Source: Zhongshania aliphaticivorans (GTDB lineage: Bacteria; Pseudomonadota; Gammaproteobacteria; Pseudomonadales; Spongiibacteraceae). Taken from it: 64,000 nucleotides of DNA. The position numbers and the translations under genes are program-made. Under the pieces are notes generated by a model. It was not told the origin of the DNA. It did not search any database and saw nothing but the letters and a program-made list of their open reading frames with translations. The DNA is taken from assembly GCF_001586255.1 (NCBI RefSeq), contig NZ_CP014544.1, forward strand, positions 1,891,501 to 1,955,500. Direction: 5' to 3'. Shown here piece after piece: positions 54,763-63,413 of the stretch (the first letter of the stretch is position 1; the number at the start of each line of letters is the position of its first letter).

Positions 54763-54942
54763 ATGCACTTTGGCCGTCGCCTAACGTCATATCAGCTATT
54801 GATTGCCGTCGCCCTATTCCTAGCGCTAAGCGCAAACACCACGTTCTTTCAGAACATACTGCAGATATACCCTTTGCAGGACAATGCTGGCTTTCTTGAG
54901 GGTCGGCCGTCATTCTGGAAAAATTCGCCAATTGTACCTTAA
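54763..54942 (+). pseudogene. eptA: Truncated phosphoethanolamine transferase (eptA) 5' fragment
   Basis: A 59-codon frame from ATG 54763 (GAGAAG upstream). The first ~45 residues (LIAVALFLALSANTTFFQ, NILQIYPLQDNAGFL) match the first membrane helix and following loop of EptA/MCR-type enzymes. After codon ~46 the sequence diverges, and it stops at 54942 within what looks like the left end of the second Tn3 element. The catalytic domain is absent here and may lie beyond the far end of that element. Normally the enzyme adds phosphoethanolamine to lipid A under PmrA control. Confidence 0.6.
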
Positions 54943-54960
54943 ATTATTGATATATAAGTC

Positions 54961-57900
54961 TTATTTCGCTTTTTCTGTCTCCAGTATCTTGATTCCAAAA
55001 TCCAGCGGCGGAATTACTTTTTCCAGATCCAAATTGTAGTCACCAAAGCGATTAATATTAGAATTTCGGTATGGTGAGAGCCCATTAAGCAGCTCTTTGT
55101 TGATTATCACACCCTCTTTCGACAAATGCTTCAGAACATGGGTCATTTTCTCAACGTTATAGAGAATCACCATATTAGCTACTAGCTGGTTGTATTTAAC
55201 GATTTTCCGCTGCTCATGACGGACGTTTTCTGCAATGATGCCCTCACCTCCAAAAAAGAGCCATTTAATAAAACCGTTAAATTCCTCACTTTTGTTTGTG
55301 GCTGATTGAATGGTTTTTCGAAGCTCAATTTCATCGATATAGCGCAGTAAAAAGAGTGTTCTTATCGCCTTTCCCAGCTCTTTAAATGCCAAATATAGCT
55401 TGTTTCTACGACTGTAGGTCCCAAGCCTACGCAAAATCGTTGAGGCGGTAATTTTGCCTTTCTTGATCGATATGACGACGCGAAGCATATCTCGAAGATG
55501 CCGCTCGATTAATTTGAAGTCTATGCTTCCTGCAAACAAGGGCTCAATACTTTTGTATCGATATCGATTGTCAGGTCGGAAAAGCAACAAATCCTGAATG
55601 TTGCGGATTCGAGGCATGAGATTGATGCCCAGCAAATGTGACAAACCAAATACTGGATAGCTTTGCGCCTGTGTGTCGCCATGTAACGTATCGGGCTGGA
55701 TGTCAGATTTGTTGTTCATTAGTCCGTCTAGTATGTACACCGCTTCATAGACACCGCATGGAATAAAATGACTGAACAATGCAATGTAGGTATCGGAAAC
55801 ATGGTAGTAACCAATACCACCATAACCGCCATATCGAATATGGTATTCCGTTAACAGGTTCTGTTCGTACAGATCCCACATCGTTCCATCAGCCGACGCG
55901 TGCTTGCCGCTGCCCCAGTATTTAGGTAGATCAAATTTATTGTAAGCATTGACGACTTGGGTGATCGCTTTGTCCAAGCGATCTTCGGAAGCATGTCTAA
56001 GGTTGAGCCAGGCAATCTGCTTTCTGCTGATATTCTTCACAGACTTGGCTGTTTGAACTGGCCCTAGATTACAGCCATAGCAAAATAACGTGGTGATGAA
56101 ACGCTTTTCGGGTTCATCTATACGTAATTCATTCCCTGACAACGGCCCAAATAGTTTATGCAGACCAAGCCACTTTTCAGTGTCGGTAAGGATGTCAATA
56201 ATGCTTACTTCAGGGAGGTTTTCCGTAATCAGTGCATCGAGTTTTTGCAGTTCGGCTAACGGTTGTTCACTTCTTATCGGACTGATCGACAGCTTACCCT
56301 CTTTGATCGAGGCGTGAAGATTGGCAGGAAATCGCTCGTCTACCTGTTTTGATCGATCTGATAGCTCCTGCTTTAAGTTAGTAACAAACAAATGCGCATT
56401 ATTCAGTGGCATCTCCACCTGTTCACTATACTCGTCTAATTCGTCATCCAATGTTTCATCGTCCACCAGTTGCTCGCGATAGTCATCAAATTCGACGCTA
56501 AACGGAATATACAAATCGCCCGATGAGAGCTCGTGCTTGATGTGTAACAACAAACAGAGTTCAAGGTATTTTCTATGGAAAAGTCGTTGAGTTATTCCGG
56601 TTTCGTTCTTCGTGTTCGACAGGATCAGCTTGCGCCATTTTTCTGTAAACCAACTGGTATCAAATGGCTCAGGCAAATGCTGATTAAGTGTCTCTTCGCT
56701 GATAAATTCTGATCGAGTACTACGCAAACTCTTTAGCAGGATAAGCAATGTCGTGCTGCTGGTATCGCTGGAGCTTGATTGCAAATCCAGTATATCCAGA
56801 CAATTGAAAAGCAAAGCGCGTTTCTGGCGGTAATTGCTTAACATGAAGGGGTAGTAATTGTTTCCGGCATAAGCAATGTGCTGATTGCAACGATCAATCA
56901 GCGCGCTAGCGTCATCGCCCAAGACACCTCCAATCGCTTGCAGTTTGGCTAATTGTTCAGAATCTTGGTCGTAAGCGATAAGAACGTCGCGAAATTTTGC
57001 AATCAAGGCATCGATTTGTTTTTGGTGCTCCAGGATATATTTGTTCAATGCGGCCTGGGCACCAGCTTCCATGCTTCGCAGCATCTTGATATACAAGTTT
57101 GCAACATCGTCCAAGGCTTTACTATGTTGTTGGCGAATCAATATTACGGCAAGTGCATAGCGCTTATGGACTTTGAGTCGTGCCATTTCGGGGGCTGTTA
57201 ATGCACGAGCCTCTAGGGCAAACTGCCGATATTTCACAACCGGAATGTTGGCCTCAGGGAGAGTTTCACCTAATGTTTGGAGCCAATGAACATGCTGAAG
57301 ATAACTTCGAACTTCTTTGTTACCCGGCTTTTTGGGTTCACGTTTAAGAATATTCCAGGCACTGTAAGCGCCATCGGACGGGTTCAGTAATTCATCAATT
57401 TTTTGTTTGGCTTCTGGCGAGAGATCCAGTCCAATCTCGCGAAAACAGGCATCATTGACTTTATTTCTTGCTGCGCGAGCGATTCGTTTGAGGACTGTAA
57501 ATCCGGGCAGCTCGAAATGATGATGCGCCAATTCCTCTAGCATCACGTTGATGATATCTGCGAGCATCTCTTTTGTCTCTGATGCATTTTCAGCAATTTG
57601 AGTGAGCCAAGGCTGGTCGCTTAAATCGAATGGCTTTATGCCGAGATATTCCCTTAATTGTTGTTGCTGACGTGATCGAGACCCCGACCGGTCGTAGTCT
57701 TTGAGCTGTTTAAGAGTAATCGGTCGTTTTATACCCATCGCATCGAGCACATGCTGCATAATCGAGCGTGGCACTGAGGCCACAGGCACAAAGTATCCGA
57801 GTCGTTGAAGTAATTTTAAATTCAGAATGAGCCCGACACGTAGAATCGGCCTTTTTTCTGATGAGATCAGTATTAGTTCTTCTGGTGTTGGAGTGTAATA

Positions 57901-57969
57901 CTCCTTGAGCTCTTTATCTGTGATGGTGTTGCGCAGTCGAGGATAGGCAGTTTCATGCAGACTGCTCAT
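54961..57969 (-). CDS. tnpA: Tn3-family transposase (element 2)
   Basis: 1002 residues, full length, ATG with AAAGGA upstream. N-terminal DUF4158-like opening (YYTPTPEELILISS...LNLKLLQRLGYFVP) and a catalytic C-terminal half. Key acidic sites are GKHASADGTMWDLY, VSDTYIALFSHFIPCGVYEAVY and a Glu within SEEFNGFIKWLFFGGEG. Clearly different from the element 1 transposase, so the two are not copies. Twenty-nine bases downstream of the recombinase gene. Confidence 0.93.
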   Translation of the reverse strand: MSSLHETAYPRLRNTITDKELKEYYTPTPEELILISSEKRPILRVGLILNLKLLQRLGYFVPVASVPRSIMQHVLDAMGIKRPITLKQLKDYDRSGSRSRQQQQLREYLGIKPFDLSDQPWLTQIAENASETKEMLADIINVMLEELAHHHFELPGFTVLKRIARAARNKVNDACFREIGLDLSPEAKQKIDELLNPSDGAYSAWNILKREPKKPGNKEVRSYLQHVHWLQTLGETLPEANIPVVKYRQFALEARALTAPEMARLKVHKRYALAVILIRQQHSKALDDVANLYIKMLRSMEAGAQAALNKYILEHQKQIDALIAKFRDVLIAYDQDSEQLAKLQAIGGVLGDDASALIDRCNQHIAYAGNNYYPFMLSNYRQKRALLFNCLDILDLQSSSSDTSSTTLLILLKSLRSTRSEFISEETLNQHLPEPFDTSWFTEKWRKLILSNTKNETGITQRLFHRKYLELCLLLHIKHELSSGDLYIPFSVEFDDYREQLVDDETLDDELDEYSEQVEMPLNNAHLFVTNLKQELSDRSKQVDERFPANLHASIKEGKLSISPIRSEQPLAELQKLDALITENLPEVSIIDILTDTEKWLGLHKLFGPLSGNELRIDEPEKRFITTLFCYGCNLGPVQTAKSVKNISRKQIAWLNLRHASEDRLDKAITQVVNAYNKFDLPKYWGSGKHASADGTMWDLYEQNLLTEYHIRYGGYGGIGYYHVSDTYIALFSHFIPCGVYEAVYILDGLMNNKSDIQPDTLHGDTQAQSYPVFGLSHLLGINLMPRIRNIQDLLLFRPDNRYRYKSIEPLFAGSIDFKLIERHLRDMLRVVISIKKGKITASTILRRLGTYSRRNKLYLAFKELGKAIRTLFLLRYIDEIELRKTIQSATNKSEEFNGFIKWLFFGGEGIIAENVRHEQRKIVKYNQLVANMVILYNVEKMTHVLKHLSKEGVIINKELLNGLSPYRNSNINRFGDYNLDLEKVIPPLDFGIKILETEKAK

Positions 57970-57998
57970 ATTTCAAATTCCTTTAAAAACAGAGTCTG

Positions 57999-59249
57999 TT
58001 AATCCCAGTGTTTATCGGTGCGAGGATCGCGAACGCTAACCTCCAGCATGCATTGATTCTCTGACGCGATCTCGTGCATTCGGTGAAGTAGTTCATCTAG
58101 GATTTCATCCAATGAATCGTAGTCACTGTGCTCGACCATAATCTCGTAATGCCTTCCTTCTAAATTGACTTTATTCATTGACAACGGCGACAAGCAATAC
58201 CCCTCGATTAATTTTTTTGCTCTGTCAGTGCGCTTGGAAAGCTTGCTATAAGGCTCTAGAACGAGAAGAACCTCCAATAGCGTTTGGATGGTTTTTTGTT
58301 CATCTTGTTCGATTGGCGCAATTACCGTAGCAATTCCCGTTTCTGTACGATACTGAGCAAATGGATCTGGCGAGTCTATGTATCGCATCGCGGACTGAAC
58401 ATCTTTCCAACCCACGTATTCCATCAAGGATTTCGTATCCCAACCTTGCGCATTTGCCCAGGTGGCGAAACCTCTTCTTAGAGAGTGACTGCTAAACAAG
58501 TTCGCCTCATCTATGTCGGCTCGTGAACAGCACTGCTGAATAATGCCGATGATGCTTGCGGGATGAAGTGCGTCTTCGGATATATGTCCCCAACGATTAA
58601 TCGAACGAAAAACCGGCCCGACCTTTATTTGCGCCGCACTGACCCAATCTAAATAAGCTTCGACAGGACAAAGTTGTTTTAATGCAGGAGCCTTGTATCG
58701 CCGCCCCAGTCTAGAATGATCGCCTTTACTGCGGGGGACAAATATGTCCATCCCTTTTCCAGACTCCGCCTGAATATGCTCTACACTAAGTCGGGCTAAT
58801 TCATCACTGCGGAACGCACGCCAGAAACCGATCAACAATAGGGCTTTATCCCGGATCGATTGCAGCGCTTCTTTTGGTGAGCCAGTTTCAATAAAATGAT
58901 CAAACGAGCTTACCAGTAGCGTTAGCTGGTCAAGCTGAATTGGTTTGGCTTGCTTTGGGACGACTGGGTGCAATTCGGCGATGCCCTTTAACACTTTTTT
59001 TACATGCGGGGCTTTGGTCGGGTCAGGAAAGCCCTGATCAAGATGCCAGGCCGCTAGACCAGCTAGTCGTTGACGCAGTGTGTTTACTGACAAAGTATTT
59101 GCATAATCCACCAAATAGCGAGCCACGCTATCGGCGGTCGCAGGAAGAAAACCACCCCAGTGACTTTCAAAATGTTCAACAGCCGCACGGTAACTTAAAC
59201 GCGTGTTATCGCGTGTTGCCGCCCGGATATAGTGATCAAGGTCTGTCAC
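57999..59249 (-). CDS. Tyrosine recombinase (element 2)
   Basis: 416 residues from GTG at 59249, two bases after the cadR stop, with AGGAAGTAAGG in the end of cadR as ribosome binding site. The N-terminal core-binding domain reads RLSYRAAVEHFESHWGGFLP. The catalytic domain has Arg in WRAFRSDELARL, Lys in VPRSKGDHS, HSLRRGFATWA, a Trp at the second His position (VGWKDVQSAMRY) and the Tyr. An extra ~110-residue C-terminal extension (EQDEQKTIQTLLEVL...) is unassigned. Likely resolvase of the element, co-transcribed with cadR and tnpA. Confidence 0.87.
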   Translation of the reverse strand: MTDLDHYIRAATRDNTRLSYRAAVEHFESHWGGFLPATADSVARYLVDYANTLSVNTLRQRLAGLAAWHLDQGFPDPTKAPHVKKVLKGIAELHPVVPKQAKPIQLDQLTLLVSSFDHFIETGSPKEALQSIRDKALLLIGFWRAFRSDELARLSVEHIQAESGKGMDIFVPRSKGDHSRLGRRYKAPALKQLCPVEAYLDWVSAAQIKVGPVFRSINRWGHISEDALHPASIIGIIQQCCSRADIDEANLFSSHSLRRGFATWANAQGWDTKSLMEYVGWKDVQSAMRYIDSPDPFAQYRTETGIATVIAPIEQDEQKTIQTLLEVLLVLEPYSKLSKRTDRAKKLIEGYCLSPLSMNKVNLEGRHYEIMVEHSDYDSLDEILDELLHRMHEIASENQCMLEVSVRDPRTDKHWD

Positions 59250-59251
59250 CC

Positions 59252-59677
59252 TTACTTCCTTTTGTTATCTGTAAACGTATGCTGCGATTTTGGCGATAGT
59301 TCATTTAATATTCCGCACTGATCGATAGATCGTGCGCGACCACATTTATGTCGCAACCGCTTTAGATCACGCTGAAGATTTTGGAGATCCGTGATACGGG
59401 TCTCGACAATGTGCAGGTGAGCATCAATCATGTCATTCACCGCTTCACACGGTGTGCCTGGTGAGTGTTGTAGCGAGATGAGGTGTTTGATTTCGCTTAA
59501 CGTCAGATCCAGCGCACGGCAATTCTTGATGAATGACAATTTTTCAAGCGCGCCAGTACTATATATACGGAAGTTGCCGTCAGTACGAGCAGGCTCGGAG
59601 ATTAAGCCTTCCTTTTCGTAGTGGCGTATCGCTTGGATCGAACAGCCACTGCGTTTAGCGAGCTCACCAATTTTCAT
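59252..59677 (-). CDS. cadR: CadR-type Cd/Pb-responsive MerR regulator
   Basis: 141 residues from ATG at 59677; upstream in-frame codons cross the operator. MerR HTH KIGELAKRSGCSIQAIRHYEKEGL. Cysteines at 77, 112 and 121 (TPCEAV, HKCGRARSIDQCG) match the CadR/PbrR ligand set closely; the last pair is two residues wider than in P. putida CadR as I recall it. Activates the divergent CDF transporter promoter when Cd, Pb or Zn binds. Unusual here because the transposon recombinase and transposase genes follow directly on the same strand. Confidence 0.9.
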   Translation of the reverse strand: MKIGELAKRSGCSIQAIRHYEKEGLISEPARTDGNFRIYSTGALEKLSFIKNCRALDLTLSEIKHLISLQHSPGTPCEAVNDMIDAHLHIVETRITDLQNLQRDLKRLRHKCGRARSIDQCGILNELSPKSQHTFTDNKRK

Positions 59678-59688
59678 AGGTTTCCCCC

Positions 59689-59719
59689 TTGACTCTATTG
59701 TTACTATAGAGTGTAGCCT
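59689..59719 (+). promoter_or_regulatory. CadR operator and divergent promoter
   Basis: -35 TTGACT at 59689-59694 and a 7-bp inverted repeat ACTCTAT / ATAGAGT (59692-59698, 59706-59712). A -10-like TAGCCT follows after a 19-bp spacer. The long spacer with the dyad inside is the MerR-type arrangement. Reads towards the CDF gene; cadR starts 12 bases to the left. Confidence 0.88.
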
Positions 59720-59747
59720 TGGTATATCCATCTAACAAGAGTCGGCT

Positions 59748-60644
59748 ATGTCAACAGATTCGAAAGTGTGCTGCGGCTCTAGCAGCACAGCGCCAACACA
59801 GGCTGAAGCGAACAGCGATATGCAGGCTGGAGCCAGCCACGTAAGCGTGTTTCATGTCACTGATATGGATTGCCCGTCAGAAGAGAACCTGATTCGCACT
59901 GCATTTGCTAGTTTTGATGAGGGGCTCACCTTCGAATTCGACATTTCCAACCGCAGGGTGCGGATATATCACCCAGATATTGCGGAGACAGTGGAAAAAA
60001 CCATGATCTCTGTTGGTCTTCGGGCACAACTGATTTCATTGGAGCCGGTAGATTTTGATGCCGTTCGGCAAGCCCAGGTAACGGCAAAGTCCGACGAAGT
60101 AAGAGAGGCGCGGGTATTACGGTGGTTGCTGGCAATCAACGCGGTCATGTTTGCACTTGAGTTTGGCGTGGGCATTGTGGCGCAATCCACTGGCTTAATC
60201 GCTGACTCGCTGGATATGTTTGCCGATGCTGCGGTCTATGGTGCGTCGCTGTATGCGGTGGGTAAGGCCGCTCGACTTAAGCTCAAGGCTGCCCATTTCT
60301 CTGGCTGGCTACAGCTCGCGCTTGCTGTGGGCGTCCTACTCGAAGTCTTTAGGCGAGCTGTCTACGGGAGCGAACCCGTTTCAGTACTCATGATGGGGGC
60401 AGGCGCCGTTGCCTTGGTAGCGAATATTGCTTGCCTCTTGCTAATCTTCAAATCGCGTAACCAAGGGGCACATATGAAGGCCAGCTGGATATTCTCAGCC
60501 AATGATGTGTTGGCCAATACCGGCGTCATCATTGCCGGCATTCTAGTGGCGATGACGGGATCACACATTCCGGATTTGGTGGTTGGGGTTATTATTGGCT
60601 TTATTGTTTTAAACGGCGCTCGGCGTATACTTCTGCTACGATAG
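59748..60644 (+). CDS. CDF-like cation transporter with N-terminal metal domain
   Basis: 298 residues. The N-terminal region has CCGSSS and a heavy-metal-associated-like segment VFHVTDMDCPSEENLIRTAF (residues ~35-105), absent from standard CDF proteins. Then six membrane helices with LIADSLDMFADAAVYGASLY (D-x3-D) and SWIFSANDVLANTGVIIAG (N-D pair rather than H-D). No long C-terminal cytoplasmic domain. This form is commonly found next to cadR and probably exports Cd/Zn. Directly under the CadR promoter. Confidence 0.85.
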   Translation: MSTDSKVCCGSSSTAPTQAEANSDMQAGASHVSVFHVTDMDCPSEENLIRTAFASFDEGLTFEFDISNRRVRIYHPDIAETVEKTMISVGLRAQLISLEPVDFDAVRQAQVTAKSDEVREARVLRWLLAINAVMFALEFGVGIVAQSTGLIADSLDMFADAAVYGASLYAVGKAARLKLKAAHFSGWLQLALAVGVLLEVFRRAVYGSEPVSVLMMGAGAVALVANIACLLLIFKSRNQGAHMKASWIFSANDVLANTGVIIAGILVAMTGSHIPDLVVGVIIGFIVLNGARRILLLR

Positions 60645-60684
60645 CGACCTGTTTTCGAGATCAAGTGATCAGATAGATTAAAAA

Positions 60685-61050
60685 ATGCTTAAACGTGTCC
60701 TGACATATTTTTTGCTTGCACTGATTGTTTTGCAATCCGGTATGTCTATGGGCGACGCACATCAACTGCACCAGTCAAGTTCTGAGCATGTGACTTTCGA
60801 CGAGGCCCATCAACATCTTGGCGTGCTTGAAGTTGAAAAACACGACGTCAAAACTCTTACTACAGATACGTCGGCCTCTTCGACATTGGATTGTCATCAC
60901 TGCTGCCACGGTCACGCTCATTTTTGTCCCGCTATTCTAGTCTCTACCGATCAGCTTTTATTGACGAAGAGTTCATCACCTGTTTCCTTTTATTCGGAAA
61001 GCGCTTTTCCCAATACCTTCGAAACCATCCTGCGCCCTCCTAAAGCATAA
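60685..61050 (+). CDS. czcI: CzcI-like small secreted protein (second czc operon)
   Basis: 121 residues. Signal peptide MLKRVLTYFLLALIVLQSGMSMGDAH is closely similar to that of the first copy at 25624-25986. The mature part has HQLHQSSSEH, CHHCCHGHAHFC and a C-terminal ILRPPKA. The invariant points between the two are the signal, the Cys/His knot and the RPP tail. Precedes czcC as expected for CzcI. Confidence 0.75.
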   Translation: MLKRVLTYFLLALIVLQSGMSMGDAHQLHQSSSEHVTFDEAHQHLGVLEVEKHDVKTLTTDTSASSTLDCHHCCHGHAHFCPAILVSTDQLLLTKSSSPVSFYSESAFPNTFETILRPPKA

Positions 61051-61110
61051 GCCCTAAGTACCGTTTTTTACCCGCACTTGCGGAATTACGACTTATATTA
61101 GGACTTATCC

Positions 61111-62382
61111 ATGCAATTACTCACTTTTTACAGGTGCCATAAGCCCTGTGCGTGGCTTGCTTTTCTACTCTGCAGTTTGACCATCACGGCAAATGCTGCG
61201 TACGCCGATACCAAGCTGACTCTAAATGACGCGCTAGCCCGCACGCTGTCAAACAATCCACAACTCTACCAATACAGATTCACACAGGAAGCGCTGAGCG
61301 CCCGAAGGCAAACCAGCGCCTTACGCCCAGCGATGGCATTTGAACTTGAGGTAGAAAACTTCGCTGGATCCGGCAGTACGGCAGGATTTGATTCAGCAGA
61401 AACCACACTGGCGATATCGTCAGTGATTGAACTGGCAGGTAAACGTCAGGCCCGCGTTTCCTATACAGATGCTCGTATCAATCAGGCGGAATGGGAACAA
61501 CAAGCCACTACCCTTGATGTGCTCGGTGAGCTGACGACCGCCTATATAGAGGGCTTGGCAACCCAGGCCAACATTCGGCTCGCTGAGGAATCTCTAGCAC
61601 TGTCCCAATCGTTGTTAAAAACCCTCAAAACACGCTCCAAACAGGGAGCGGCACCTGAAGCGGAAGTCATGCGTGGGCAAGCCGCCGTTGCGCGTGCGGA
61701 AATCCGTCTTGCTTCGTTGGAGGAACAGTTTCAGCGCCAGAAAGTGCAGCTCGCTCGGTTTTGGGGTGACACCACCCCGGCATTTAGCACACTGGAGGGG
61801 AGCCTTTTTGAATTCGGAGAAAATTCAGGCTTTGAGCAGCTGTATGCGCGAATAAAAACTTCCCCGACTATTCAGGTGTTTGCAAGTGAGGCGCGGATCA
61901 GGGATGCCGCAGTGACATTGGCTCGCGCAGGTGGACGCAGTGATCTGACGTGGCGTGCAGGCATCAAACGCTTCGAAGAAACAGGCGATTCAGCATTCAC
62001 CGTGGGGCTCTCCATTCCCTTGTTCTCTAATAAGAGAAACAGCGGTGAAGTGAAAGCGGCTCTGGCCAATCGCAATGCCGTGGATTATGCCCGACAGGAT
62101 CTGCTCTTGCGTTTGCATGCCCAACTTTTTGAAGCCTGGTCGCTCAGAAAGCAAAGCATCGCGGCCGCCAATAAAACCCAAAATGTGGTGATCCCAGCGC
62201 TAGAAAACGCACTTAAATTAACCCGTGAAGCTTACGAAAATGGTCGTTATCGCTATCTCGATTTGATTGCCGCTCAGGAAGAGTTGCTGGCGACCAAGCA
62301 GGCGCGTATCGATGCGGCATCGACAGCTCTCATCTGTCAGGCGCTGATAGAAAAGCTATCCAGTGAAGCTCTTAACCGCTAA
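61111..62382 (+). CDS. czcC: CzcC-type outer-membrane efflux protein (second copy)
   Basis: 423 residues with a signal peptide (CAWLAFLLCSLTITANAAYA). Clear homolog of 26071-27432, with shared phrases NFAGSGSTAGFDSAETTLAISSVIE and YENGRYRYLDLIAAQEELLATKQ. Forms the outer-membrane duct of the second Czc pump. ATG follows TTAGGA. By eye the two copies are paralogous rather than recent duplicates. Confidence 0.9.
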   Translation: MQLLTFYRCHKPCAWLAFLLCSLTITANAAYADTKLTLNDALARTLSNNPQLYQYRFTQEALSARRQTSALRPAMAFELEVENFAGSGSTAGFDSAETTLAISSVIELAGKRQARVSYTDARINQAEWEQQATTLDVLGELTTAYIEGLATQANIRLAEESLALSQSLLKTLKTRSKQGAAPEAEVMRGQAAVARAEIRLASLEEQFQRQKVQLARFWGDTTPAFSTLEGSLFEFGENSGFEQLYARIKTSPTIQVFASEARIRDAAVTLARAGGRSDLTWRAGIKRFEETGDSAFTVGLSIPLFSNKRNSGEVKAALANRNAVDYARQDLLLRLHAQLFEAWSLRKQSIAAANKTQNVVIPALENALKLTREAYENGRYRYLDLIAAQEELLATKQARIDAASTALICQALIEKLSSEALNR

Positions 62383-62429
62383 ATCAATCGTTTACATCGG
62401 GTTTGATCACCATCAGACCTCAGGAATTT

Positions 62430-63401
62430 ATGACTATGAAAAATGCAATTATCACCGGTCTTACAGTCTTAATCCTTGTTTTCAGCACTTACCTACACGC
62501 GGCTGGCGACCATATTAATCACGAAGAGAATCCCTCGGCAGATCACAAAGAATATGGCCATGAGGATGATGGAGAGGATGAGCATGGCCACGGCGAAGAA
62601 AACAGCAGTCGTATTGATGGCGAGATGGCACAGCAAGTGGGGATCGTAACCAGTCGTGCAGGTTCCCAGGAACTTAATCAAACCATTACTGTTTACGGCT
62701 CGTTGGTGTCGGGGCCAGAACAATTAAGTCATGTGCGTGCCCGCTTCGAAGGCTTAGTCAAATCTGTACGTGTGACCATTGGTGATCGAGTAAAAACCCG
62801 TGATCTGTTGGCGGAAATTGAATCCAATGAAAGCCTTAAGACTTACCAACTCCACTCGCCTATTTCAGGCCGCATCGTTCAGCGTCACGCCAACACCGGC
62901 GAAGTAACCCAGGATCAAATTCTGTTTTCCATTGCTAACTTTGACACTGTGTGGGCGGAACTGCGGGTCTATCCCGCTCAGCAGTCCTCGGTTGCAGAAA
63001 GTCAGGACGTCCATATTCTGACTGCCGATGGCAGTGTCGAATCCACAGTAAATCATATTGTGCCCTCGCTGGAATCCCCTTATCAGTTAGCGCGAGTCAA
63101 ACTGGACAACAGCAAGCAAACCTTATCTCCGGGAATGATGGTAGAAGCGCGTGTACAGGTCGGTCGCTTTCCAGTTTCTTTGGCTGTTACAAAAGAGTCG
63201 GTGCAAATACTTGGTGGTCGGCAGGGTGTTTTTGTAAAGATCAATGATGAATATCGTTTTAAACCGCTCGTGCTGGGTCAAAGTGACGACCATTTTTATG
63301 AGGTCGTCGATGGGCTTGAGTCCGGCGATGAATATGTCAGTAAAAACAGCTACCTGATCAAAGCCGATATCGAAAAATCCGAAGCCGAACACGAACACTA
63401 A
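62430..63401 (+). CDS. czcB: CzcB-type periplasmic adaptor (second copy)
   Basis: 323 residues from ATG at 62430 (AGGA upstream); ATG at 62436 is also possible. Signal peptide, then a very His/Asp/Glu-rich spacer (HINHEENPSADHKEYGHEDD...). Lipoyl and barrel regions follow (GDRVKTRDLLAEIESNESLKTY, HSPISGRIVQRHANTGEV), and the tail EKSEAEHEH matches the first copy's EDAEHGH. Links CzcA and CzcC. Confidence 0.9.
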   Translation: MTMKNAIITGLTVLILVFSTYLHAAGDHINHEENPSADHKEYGHEDDGEDEHGHGEENSSRIDGEMAQQVGIVTSRAGSQELNQTITVYGSLVSGPEQLSHVRARFEGLVKSVRVTIGDRVKTRDLLAEIESNESLKTYQLHSPISGRIVQRHANTGEVTQDQILFSIANFDTVWAELRVYPAQQSSVAESQDVHILTADGSVESTVNHIVPSLESPYQLARVKLDNSKQTLSPGMMVEARVQVGRFPVSLAVTKESVQILGGRQGVFVKINDEYRFKPLVLGQSDDHFYEVVDGLESGDEYVSKNSYLIKADIEKSEAEHEH

Positions 63402-63413
63402 AAGGGACGCATT

